DNA of 5,075 bases from JANRLJ01 sp034437895 (GTDB lineage: Bacteria > Chloroflexota > Anaerolineae > Aggregatilineales > Phototrophicaceae), in NCBI GenBank assembly GCA_034437895.1, contig DAOTTO010000213.1:1-5075 (forward strand), given 5' to 3'. A program made the position numbers and the translations under genes. The notes below the pieces were generated by a model. It was not told where the DNA came from, ran no database searches, and saw only the letters and a program-made list of their open reading frames with translations. Positions 1 to 5,075 of this stretch are shown here, piece by piece (the first letter of the stretch is position 1; the number at the start of each line of letters is the position of its first letter).

Positions 1-68
1 GACGCTCAGAATGGCTTCTGCCGCTGACGACTCCGCTGAATCAGCGACGACGCGGGCTAGTCGGCTGA
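1..68 (+). CDS. C-terminal end of a second HTTM / gamma-carboxylase-like protein (partial)
   Basis: The window opens inside a plus-strand reading frame whose codons begin at base 3 and which ends with TGA at 66-68. It encodes RSEWLLPLTTPL, then NQRRRGLVG and a stop. The first twelve residues are identical to residues 438-449 of the complete HTTM protein that follows. At the DNA level bases 1-46 match 1432-1477 at 41 of 46 positions, and four of the five differences are silent, as expected for two coding copies kept under selection. The Trp-x-x-Pro-Leu end is also seen near the end of the conserved region in animal gamma-carboxylase (recalled, not searched). I infer the 3' end of a tandem paralogue. 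It could also be a remnant of an incomplete duplication, because only 21 codons before the stop are visible. Its C-terminus diverges after Gln-Arg and is a few residues longer. Confidence 0.75.
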   Translation, partial: RSEWLLPLTTPLNQRRRGLVG

Positions 69-122
69 TGCGTATTAGAACCATTTTGCGACATTCACAC
101 CCGTCAATACGGTAAATCCACT

Positions 123-1493
123 ATGAGCCGTTTATTTTCTCGAATTTCACATAGGGCTTTTAGCTCAATTTCTATCGCCCCGCTTGCTTATATGCGCGTC
201 TTCTTCGGCGCGATTATGCTGTGGGAGGTATGGCGTTACTTCCACCATAATTGGGTTTATACCTACTATATCCGCCCGACGGTTTACTTTTCTTATTATG
301 GCATGGACTGGCTGCGGCCTTTGCCGGGTAACGGGATGATTACGCTTTTCGTCGGCTTAGGCGGGTTGGCTTTCTGCATCATGATTGGCTTGTTTTATCG
401 TCTGACCATGCCGCTATTTTTTCTCGGCTTTACCTATGTTTTCCTGCTCGACCAATCCAACTACCTCAACCATTTTTATCTGGTGGCTCTTTTAAGTTTT
501 TTGTTGGTTTTTATTCCGGCGCACCGCGCATTTTCGCTGGATTCGCGCCTGCGCCCCAAAATTTATGCCGCGACTGCCCCTGCGTGGACACTCTGGATTC
601 TGCGCTTTCAGATCAGCATCGTCTACTTTTTTGGCGGTATCGCCAAACTCAATTCAGATTGGCTGCGCGGTGAACCGATGCGGATGTGGCTGGCACAAAG
701 AACTGATTTCCCCTTAATCGGGCAATTTTTTACGGAAGAATGGTTGGTAGTTGCGTTTAGCTATGGCGGCATATTCATCGATCTTTTCGCCGTGCCGCTG
801 TTGTTTATACCGCGCATTCGCTGGTTGACGATGGCTCTATTGGTCAGTTTTCATCTCTTGAATGCCCGTTTATGGAATATCGGGATTTTCCCCTGGCTGA
901 TGATCGCACTCCTGCCCCTGTTTTTACCGATTGCATGGTGGGAACGTGTAGCGATAAACCAGCGACGCGCTTTCGACAGCTACAAAAGCGACACTCACAA
1001 AGACAATACTTATCAATTTGGCGAAAAAGGAAAACGACTCGCGCTCATTTTTCTGGCAGTATATTGCTCATTTCAACTGATCTTCCCGCTGCGACATTTT
1101 TTTATCCCCGGTCATGCGAGTTGGACGGAAGAAGGCGAAAAGTTTTCCTGGCACATGAAACTGCGCGATAAACAGGGCATAATCACCTATATCATTGTGC
1201 AGTCATCGACAGGCCACTCTTGGGAAGAACTCCCAGAAGATTATCTTACCGAGCGACAGGTGGGCTTTTTACCAGAAAACCCGGATGCGATTCTGCAATT
1301 CGCCCATTATCTGGCTACACTTTGGGGCGATATAGAAGTTTACGCTGATGTTCGCATATCGTTGAACGGGCGTGAATACAGTCAACTGGTCGATCCAACT
1401 GTCAATCTTGCGGCAGAACCCCGTCGATGGGGACGTTCAGAATGGCTGTTGCCGCTGACGACTCCGCTAGATCAGCGCCAATGGTCAAATTAA
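123..1493 (+). CDS. HTTM / vitamin K-dependent gamma-carboxylase-like integral membrane protein
   Basis: This 456-residue protein belongs to the HTTM family, the bacterial relatives of animal vitamin K-dependent gamma-glutamyl carboxylase (GGCX). Eight to nine hydrophobic segments are visible, roughly at residues 20-37, 72-92, 94-110, 117-133, 156-172, 206-229, 232-249, 252-271 and 303-322. A soluble C-terminal domain follows (about 330-456). Family motifs are NHFYL (116-120), AKLNSDWLRGEPM (174-186) and FHLLN (243-247). From memory of the human enzyme, His117 matches His160 and Lys175 matches the catalytic base Lys218, so the vitamin K deprotonation site looks intact. The C-terminal block FSWHMKLRD (341-349) through DPTVNL and EWLLPL also follows GGCX, but the protein stops there and lacks the long C-terminal part of the 758-residue animal enzyme. 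Bacterial members have no settled role, and a Leptospira homologue is reported to show altered activity. No VKOR gene or obvious Glu-rich substrate lies nearby. ATG at 123 gives a natural N-terminus, although its Shine-Dalgarno (GGT at 111) is weak. Confidence 0.88.
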   Translation: MSRLFSRISHRAFSSISIAPLAYMRVFFGAIMLWEVWRYFHHNWVYTYYIRPTVYFSYYGMDWLRPLPGNGMITLFVGLGGLAFCIMIGLFYRLTMPLFFLGFTYVFLLDQSNYLNHFYLVALLSFLLVFIPAHRAFSLDSRLRPKIYAATAPAWTLWILRFQISIVYFFGGIAKLNSDWLRGEPMRMWLAQRTDFPLIGQFFTEEWLVVAFSYGGIFIDLFAVPLLFIPRIRWLTMALLVSFHLLNARLWNIGIFPWLMIALLPLFLPIAWWERVAINQRRAFDSYKSDTHKDNTYQFGEKGKRLALIFLAVYCSFQLIFPLRHFFIPGHASWTEEGEKFSWHMKLRDKQGIITYIIVQSSTGHSWEELPEDYLTERQVGFLPENPDAILQFAHYLATLWGDIEVYADVRISLNGREYSQLVDPTVNLAAEPRRWGRSEWLLPLTTPLDQRQWSN

Positions 1494-1511
1494 GTTGTCT
1501 TGAAAGGATAT

Positions 1512-1520
1512 AAGGCAGGT
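1512..1520 (+). promoter_or_regulatory. Shine-Dalgarno supporting the GTG start at 1524
   Basis: AAGGCAGGT lies just ahead of GTG at 1524, with AAGG ending 8 bases before it. The earlier in-frame TTG at 1500 has no purine-rich stretch in front of it. This favours initiation at 1524. Confidence 0.55.
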
Positions 1521-1523
1521 ATT

Positions 1524-2045
1524 GTGTCGGAAATATTCACCCAAACTTTAAAAGACTGGCAAAATTTCTACTTCATGACCGGTTCTGCCAGCGCAACGCT
1601 GATTGGGCTGATGTTCGTGGCAATCTCACTCGGCAGCGGCATGATTAACGACAACGCCAGCCTTAATATCCAACTTTTCGTCACGCCCATCGTCGTGCAT
1701 TTTACCATCGTACTTACCCTCACCGCGTTGATGATTATCCCCTCACATACCACCACTTCATTAGGCGGCTTTTTATCGCTTATCGGTATGCTGGGTAGTG
1801 CTTATACCTTGCGTTTGCTTTGGCTGATTAGGCAGCATCCTGAACGCCAAAGTCTCGATACAGGCCATTATTTTTGGCATGGCTTTTTTCCTATGATAAG
1901 CTTCATGAGCATTTTCGCTGCCGGGGCAAGTCTTTTCGTCAGCGAATGGCGAACCCTAGATTTGCTTGCGCTCGTCGTGATATTGCTTCTCATCAGCGGC
2001 GTGCGTAATGCATGGTATTCTGGTATCATGGATTGCGCGAAATAA
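1524..2045 (+). CDS. Small multi-pass membrane protein of unknown function
   Basis: I do not recognise a named family. The product is 173 residues from GTG at 1524; an in-frame TTG at 1500 would add eight residues (MKGYKAGI) but has no ribosome binding site. About five hydrophobic segments are visible, near residues 21-37, 51-72, 80-102, 121-139 and 145-165, joined by short loops. A short N-terminal amphipathic stretch with DWQNFYF precedes the first segment, which carries the small-residue-rich motif GSASATLIGLMFVAISL. I have a general impression of similar motifs at the start of small hypothetical bacterial membrane proteins, but cannot tie it to a function. No signal peptide, catalytic motif or metal ligand pattern stands out. 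It starts 30 bases after the HTTM stop with no terminator between, so co-transcription and a shared membrane location are plausible. A role as partner of the HTTM protein would be speculation. Confidence 0.75.
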   Translation: MSEIFTQTLKDWQNFYFMTGSASATLIGLMFVAISLGSGMINDNASLNIQLFVTPIVVHFTIVLTLTALMIIPSHTTTSLGGFLSLIGMLGSAYTLRLLWLIRQHPERQSLDTGHYFWHGFFPMISFMSIFAAGASLFVSEWRTLDLLALVVILLLISGVRNAWYSGIMDCAK

Positions 2046-2108
2046 CCGTAACCGCGAAGATCAATCAACAAATTAAACGCGAAAATAGCGCGATATTACC
2101 GCAATATT

Positions 2109-2115
2109 GAGGAAG
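2109..2115 (+). promoter_or_regulatory. Shine-Dalgarno of the methyltransferase gene
   Basis: GAGGAAG ends 5 bases before ATG at 2121, a strong and well spaced ribosome binding site that fixes this start. A small AT-rich inverted repeat (CGATATT at 2091-2097, AATATTG at 2103-2109) abuts it and shares one base with it. Confidence 0.7.
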
Positions 2116-2120
2116 CCACG

Positions 2121-2948
2121 ATGACCGAATATCTAAAATATCAAGCTGATCTTTCGACGCTTGCCTCGGTCTTTGATGATCTGCCGTTTTGGTCGTCGCG
2201 TTTTGGTATGCTCCTTTTTCAGCATCTACGCCTGAGCCGGGGCATTGATATTCTGGATTTAGGCTGCGCGACGGGCTTCCCTTTGTTCGAGCTGACAAAT
2301 GTTCACGGCGAGTCGTGCCGCGTCTTTGGCATTGATCCTTGGGGCGACGCACTCATCCACGCCGCACACAAACGCGAAGGCTATAGCATTCATAACGTCG
2401 CGTTGATTCAAGGCGACGGCTTACAACTTCCTTTTCTCAACTCACACTTTGACCTGATTGTATCCAATTTGGGGATCAATAACTTTGCCGATCCGCTTGC
2501 CGTTTTGAGCGAATGTTATCGCGTGATGAAGCCACAAGCGCGGCTCGTTTTGACGACAAATCTCAAAGGTCACATGCGCCAGTTTTATGAGCTTTATCGT
2601 GAACTCCTGATAGAATTTGGCAACTTCGATTATCTGGATAAGCTCGACACCCATGAAGAACATCGCGGGACGACTTTTTCGGTAACTGGACTTTTGCAAA
2701 GCAGCGGCTTCCAGATCACGCGCACGATTGAGGAGCAGTTCACACTGCGTTATCTGGACGCACAGGCATTTTTCAATCATTGGCTCACTCGCCTCGGCTT
2801 TCTGGATGGCTGGCGGACGATCATCACACCTGAAGACGAACTGACCCTCTTTACGCGGCTGGAAGAACGGCTGAATGCCATCGCAGCAGAGCAAGGCGAA
2901 CTCAGAATGACGATTCCGATGCTTTACGTCGAAGCGATAAAATCATAG
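2121..2948 (+). CDS. Class I SAM-dependent methyltransferase
   Basis: This 275-residue, probably cytosolic protein has a Rossmann-fold methyltransferase core at about residues 40-150, of the Methyltransf_11 / UbiE-like type. Motif I, ILDLGCATGF (44-53), binds S-adenosylmethionine. The acidic residue after strand 2 is Asp72 in GIDPW, and QGDGLQLPF (97-105) supplies the adenine-contacting acidic position. FDLIVSNLGINNF (110-122) is motif post-II, and RVMKPQARLVLTT (134-146) is the usual strand 5 region. Residues 150-275 form a helical extension without a recognisable signature, which probably shapes the acceptor pocket. The acceptor is not evident: UbiE, BioC and small-molecule methyltransferases share this core, and neighbours do not point to quinone or biotin synthesis. 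The gene starts 75 bases after the membrane protein and ends 15 bases before the acetyltransferase, so it probably shares a transcript with the latter at least. Confidence 0.9.
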   Translation: MTEYLKYQADLSTLASVFDDLPFWSSRFGMLLFQHLRLSRGIDILDLGCATGFPLFELTNVHGESCRVFGIDPWGDALIHAAHKREGYSIHNVALIQGDGLQLPFLNSHFDLIVSNLGINNFADPLAVLSECYRVMKPQARLVLTTNLKGHMRQFYELYRELLIEFGNFDYLDKLDTHEEHRGTTFSVTGLLQSSGFQITRTIEEQFTLRYLDAQAFFNHWLTRLGFLDGWRTIITPEDELTLFTRLEERLNAIAAEQGELRMTIPMLYVEAIKS

Positions 2949-2963
2949 GGAAAAATTTATCTT

Positions 2964-3482
2964 ATGACCAACATTGAACGCTGCTCCGCTGAATCCCTTG
3001 CCGCACGTCTGCCTGAATTTATCGAACTGCTGCGTGACTCGGTTGACACTGGCGCATCCATCGGTTTCATCCCGCCCCTGACCGATGAAACCGCCAACGC
3101 TTATTGGCTGGGCATCGTGGATGACCTTAGCACAGGCAGCCGAATCCTGCTCAATGCTTATGAAGACGATCAACTTGCCGGCAATGTTCAATTGGGACTC
3201 GCGGAAAAAGAAAATGCCCGCCATCGCGCCGAAGTACAAAAGCTGCTCGTTCACACCCGCTGGCGCAATCGCGGAATCGCTAAGAAGTTATTGAACGCGG
3301 TGGATACAGCGGCTCGTGAAGCAGACCGAACTTTACTCGTGCTGGATACAATTCGGGGCGATGTTGCCGAAGGTCTGTATGAGCGCTTCGGCTACGTTAA
3401 AGCCGGGATTATCCCCCAATATGCCCGTAACGAAAAAGGCTTATTAGAGGATACCGTCGTGTTCTATCGCATCTTAACTTAA
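2964..3482 (+). CDS. GNAT N-acetyltransferase, tabtoxin-resistance (TTR)-like
   Basis: This 172-residue single-domain acetyltransferase should transfer an acetyl group from acetyl-CoA to an amine. The central strand and helix read RAEVQKLLVHTRWRNRGIA, with the pyrophosphate-binding R-x-x-G-x-A loop at residues 101-106. LLVLDT (124-129) and AEGLYERFGYVKAGIIPQY (135-153) complete the fold, and Tyr139 sits where GNAT enzymes often have the general acid. From memory, the pattern ASIGF near the N-terminus, RAEVQKL, LDT-x-x-G-x-VAE-x-LY and the Gly-x-Ile-Pro-x-Tyr end match the Pseudomonas tabtoxin-resistance acetyltransferase TTR. That resemblance does not prove the same substrate, and most relatives are uncharacterised. 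ATG at 2964 follows the methyltransferase stop by 15 bases. The nearest purine stretch, AGGG at 2947-2950, overlaps that stop and is rather far away, so initiation may depend on upstream translation. The TAA stop interlocks with the rimO stop. Confidence 0.85.
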   Translation: MTNIERCSAESLAARLPEFIELLRDSVDTGASIGFIPPLTDETANAYWLGIVDDLSTGSRILLNAYEDDQLAGNVQLGLAEKENARHRAEVQKLLVHTRWRNRGIAKKLLNAVDTAAREADRTLLVLDTIRGDVAEGLYERFGYVKAGIIPQYARNEKGLLEDTVVFYRILT

Positions 3483-4921
3483 TTGATTGAACTCAGGTCA
3501 ATCATTCCCTCGCCGTAGATTTTGCCTGGCGTGATAACCTGCGGCCCGTTTATTTCCGGCGTTGCAATCAGGTCATACGTAGTCGCGCCCGTAATCCGCA
3601 CCGGGACGATTTCGCCCACAGGCAGTTCACCCTCGACCAAAACGTACCCGTCAATCTCCGGCGCATCGCGGTAGCTGCGGCCTAACGTGACCGATGTACC
3701 CGTGTCGTTGCCGTCTTCATCCTCGCCCACACCATGTCCCTCAACCAGAATATCGAGCGTTTTACCCACGAGTGCCTGATTTTTCTTGAGGCTGATGCCC
3801 TGCTGCAATTCCATCAGCGCTTCATAGCGTTCTTGCTTCACATCATCCGGCACATGATCGGCTAAAGTCGCGCTCGGCGTACCGATTTCATACGAATATT
3901 TAAACGCCCCCACGCGGTCAAATTCGAGATCGCTCACAAACTGCATCAGCCCATCGAATTCTTCATCCGTCTCGCCCGGATAGCCCACGATAAATGTCGT
4001 CCGTACCGCGAGATGTGGAATTGTCGAACGCAGTTTATCCAGCGTCTCATACACCCATTCGATCTTCGCCGGACGTTTCATCCGCTTGAGCGTTTCGCGG
4101 TGTCCATGCTGCAAAGGAATATCCAGATACGGCAAAATCTGGTCGTGCTTCGCCATTGTTTCCATCAGTCCTTGCGTCACATAACCAGGATACGCATACA
4201 TAATCCGAATCCAAGGAATATCAGGCGCGGCGGCAACAATTTCGTTTAAAAGATGCGCCAGCCCATCTTTGAGTCCTAGATCATAACCGTAATCGGTGCT
4301 GTCCTGCGCGATCAGCATCACTTCCTTTACACCCATTTCCTGCAAGCGCACCGCCTCCGCCACAATCGACGCAACCGGACGGCTCACGGCTGTGCCTTTA
4401 ATCTTGGGAATGGCACAAAATGCACACGGGCGGCGGCAGCCATCGGCGATTTTGAGATAAGCGCTTGCCCCTTGCACACTGGCACGTAACACCCCGCGTT
4501 CGTCCAGCCCAACGACTTTCGCATCCGTCGGCAGATGATACAGCGGTTCAGGATGTTTGCGGTCACGCAAGCGCGTAATCAGGTCGAAGATGTCCATCCA
4601 GCGACGCGTACCGATGACACCATCCAGCCCCGGCACATGCTGCACAAGCTGTTCGCCGTAGCGTTGCGATAGGCAACCAGCGGCGATCACCATTTGATTC
4701 CCGCGCCGTAGATCGACCAATTCCTTAAGCGCGTCAATGCTTTCTTGCTTCGCTGCATCGATAAAGCCGCAGGTATTCACAATCAAAATATCGGCTTTCG
4801 TCGGATCACCTACGCCGCGCATCCCATTTTGATGTAGCACCTGCGCGATGCTCTCCGAATCGACAGTGTTTTTTGAACAGCCTAAGCTGAGTAGATAGTA
4901 GTTTTCTTTGCGTGAGGTCAT
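3479..4921 (-). CDS. rimO: Ribosomal protein S12 methylthiotransferase RimO
   Basis: RimO is a cytosolic radical-SAM enzyme with two iron-sulfur clusters. It adds a beta-methylthio group to a conserved aspartate of ribosomal protein S12. From ATG at 4921 the protein has 480 residues. The N-terminal UPF0004 domain carries Cys15 (SLGCSKNTVDSE), Cys51 (NTCGF) and Cys83 (AAGCLSQRYGE), which hold the auxiliary cluster. The radical-SAM motif CRRPCAFC is at 162-169 (Cys162, Cys166, Cys169). QDSTDYGYDLG, DIPLQH (267-272) and GRSYRDAPEIDG (414-425), the last within the C-terminal TRAM domain (about 381-455), distinguish RimO from the tRNA enzyme MiaB. All six cluster cysteines are present. At 480 residues it is somewhat longer than the 441-residue E. 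coli enzyme. An in-frame TTG at 4933 would add four residues; ATG is preferred because TTG is rare and has AGAAGGA directly against it. The gene follows the upstream minus-strand gene by 17 bases, so it is probably its operon partner. Confidence 0.96.
   Translation of the reverse strand: MTSRKENYYLLSLGCSKNTVDSESIAQVLHQNGMRGVGDPTKADILIVNTCGFIDAAKQESIDALKELVDLRRGNQMVIAAGCLSQRYGEQLVQHVPGLDGVIGTRRWMDIFDLITRLRDRKHPEPLYHLPTDAKVVGLDERGVLRASVQGASAYLKIADGCRRPCAFCAIPKIKGTAVSRPVASIVAEAVRLQEMGVKEVMLIAQDSTDYGYDLGLKDGLAHLLNEIVAAAPDIPWIRIMYAYPGYVTQGLMETMAKHDQILPYLDIPLQHGHRETLKRMKRPAKIEWVYETLDKLRSTIPHLAVRTTFIVGYPGETDEEFDGLMQFVSDLEFDRVGAFKYSYEIGTPSATLADHVPDDVKQERYEALMELQQGISLKKNQALVGKTLDILVEGHGVGEDEDGNDTGTSVTLGRSYRDAPEIDGYVLVEGELPVGEIVPVRITGATTYDLIATPEINGPQVITPGKIYGEGMIDLSSIN
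3484..3504 (+). terminator. Possible weak hairpin at the convergent gene ends
   Basis: TGATTGA (3484-3490) and TCAATCA (3498-3504) are perfect inverted repeats with a 7-base loop. They lie just after the acetyltransferase stop and inside the last codons of rimO. The stem has only two G-C pairs and is followed by TTCCCT, not a real T run, so this is a poor intrinsic terminator. It is the only candidate between the two converging transcripts. Confidence 0.25.
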
Positions 4922-4933
4922 TTTCCTTATCAA

Positions 4934-4940
4934 TCCTTCT
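4934..4940 (-). promoter_or_regulatory. Shine-Dalgarno region of rimO
   Basis: On the minus strand AGAAGGA ends 12 bases before ATG at 4921 and overlaps the TAG stop of the preceding gene by two bases. Two further purine blocks occur at 4924-4928 (AAGGA, only 2 bases from the ATG) and 4945-4950 (GAAGGA). Neither main candidate has ideal spacing. Overlap with the upstream stop suggests translational coupling. Confidence 0.4.
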
Positions 4941-5075
4941 ATAATCCTTCTTTCGACGGCGTGGGCGAGAGCGCCGGGATACGCGGCGGCACGGGCGCAG
5001 TCGGCGGTGGTGTATTGGAGGGCTGCGGCGTGTCGCTGGCTGTCGGCGTGGGACCAGCCGTATTCGTCGGCAGCG
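4939..5075 (-). CDS. C-terminus of a protein with a Thr/Pro-rich tail (partial)
   Basis: The last 44 codons of a minus-strand gene enter from the right edge, with codons from 5073 and stop TAG at 4941-4939. The visible peptide is almost entirely Pro, Thr, Ser, Ala and Asn (TNTAGPTPTAS, TPQPSNTPPPTAP, then IPALSPTPSKEGL). This is a disordered tail typical of secreted or membrane-anchored Chloroflexota proteins, where it forms a linker or an extracytoplasmic extension. That composition, found in only one frame and ending cleanly 17 bases before rimO, supports real coding. No domain is visible, so the function cannot be read from this sequence. From genome context in related groups, a RodZ-like helix-turn-helix membrane protein often precedes rimO, and that is my guess at low confidence. 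The other open frame here is an upstream extension of rimO and is very Ala/Arg-rich without matching the family. Confidence 0.65.
   Translation of the reverse strand, partial: LPTNTAGPTPTASDTPQPSNTPPPTAPVPPRIPALSPTPSKEGL

Noticed and set aside
86..113. Possible promoter TTGCGA / TACGGT before the HTTM gene
   Set aside because: The second box matches the consensus at only three of six positions, and the gene may be read through from the upstream copy.
872..1171. Plus-strand open frame of 99 codons inside the HTTM gene
   Set aside because: It lies wholly within the well supported HTTM frame and its translation shows no domain or plausible composition.
2442..2894. Minus-strand open frame of 150 codons
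   Set aside because: It is antisense to the methyltransferase, whose motifs are unambiguous, and it has no recognisable fold or ribosome binding site.
2984..2995. Twelve-base match CTCCGCTGAATC to bases 31-42
   Set aside because: The flanks do not match and the two sites are in different genes and contexts, so this looks like chance.
4934..5075. N-terminal extension of rimO through the open frame upstream
   Set aside because: The frame is open to the window edge, but the translation is Ala/Arg-rich and unlike RimO, the family starts shortly before SLGCSKN, and the Thr/Pro frame explains the same bases better.

Overview
The window most likely comes from a member of the Chloroflexota, of the Anaerolineae or Phototrophicales type. 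This is an inference from two things: the RimO radical-SAM signature (CRRPCAFCAIP), and the Thr/Pro-rich tail of the gene just upstream of rimO, a kind of linker common in that phylum. Base composition is moderate and gene density is high. No tRNA, rRNA, insertion sequence or CRISPR array was seen.

The left part (1-3482) is a closely packed plus-strand run. It opens with the last codons of a truncated gene whose C-terminus is nearly identical to that of the next gene. That next gene is a complete HTTM / vitamin K-dependent gamma-carboxylase-like membrane enzyme (123-1493). So two copies of a gamma-carboxylase-like gene seem to lie in tandem. They are followed by a small five-segment membrane protein of unknown function with a probable GTG start, a class I SAM-dependent methyltransferase, and a GNAT acetyltransferase resembling the tabtoxin-resistance (TTR) family. 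Gaps of 30, 75 and 15 bases and the absence of a clear terminator suggest at least partial co-transcription. A shared pathway is not demonstrated.

The right part (3479-5075) is on the minus strand. It holds rimO, the methylthiotransferase that modifies ribosomal protein S12, preceded at close spacing by the 3' end of a gene for a protein with a Thr/Pro-rich C-terminal tail. This part looks like conserved housekeeping sequence, while the plus-strand run looks accessory. The two blocks converge and their stop codons interlock in a single TTAA.

The points most worth a second look are the duplicated end of the carboxylase-like gene, the retention of the Lys and His active-site positions of the animal gamma-carboxylase, and the unassigned membrane protein next to it.
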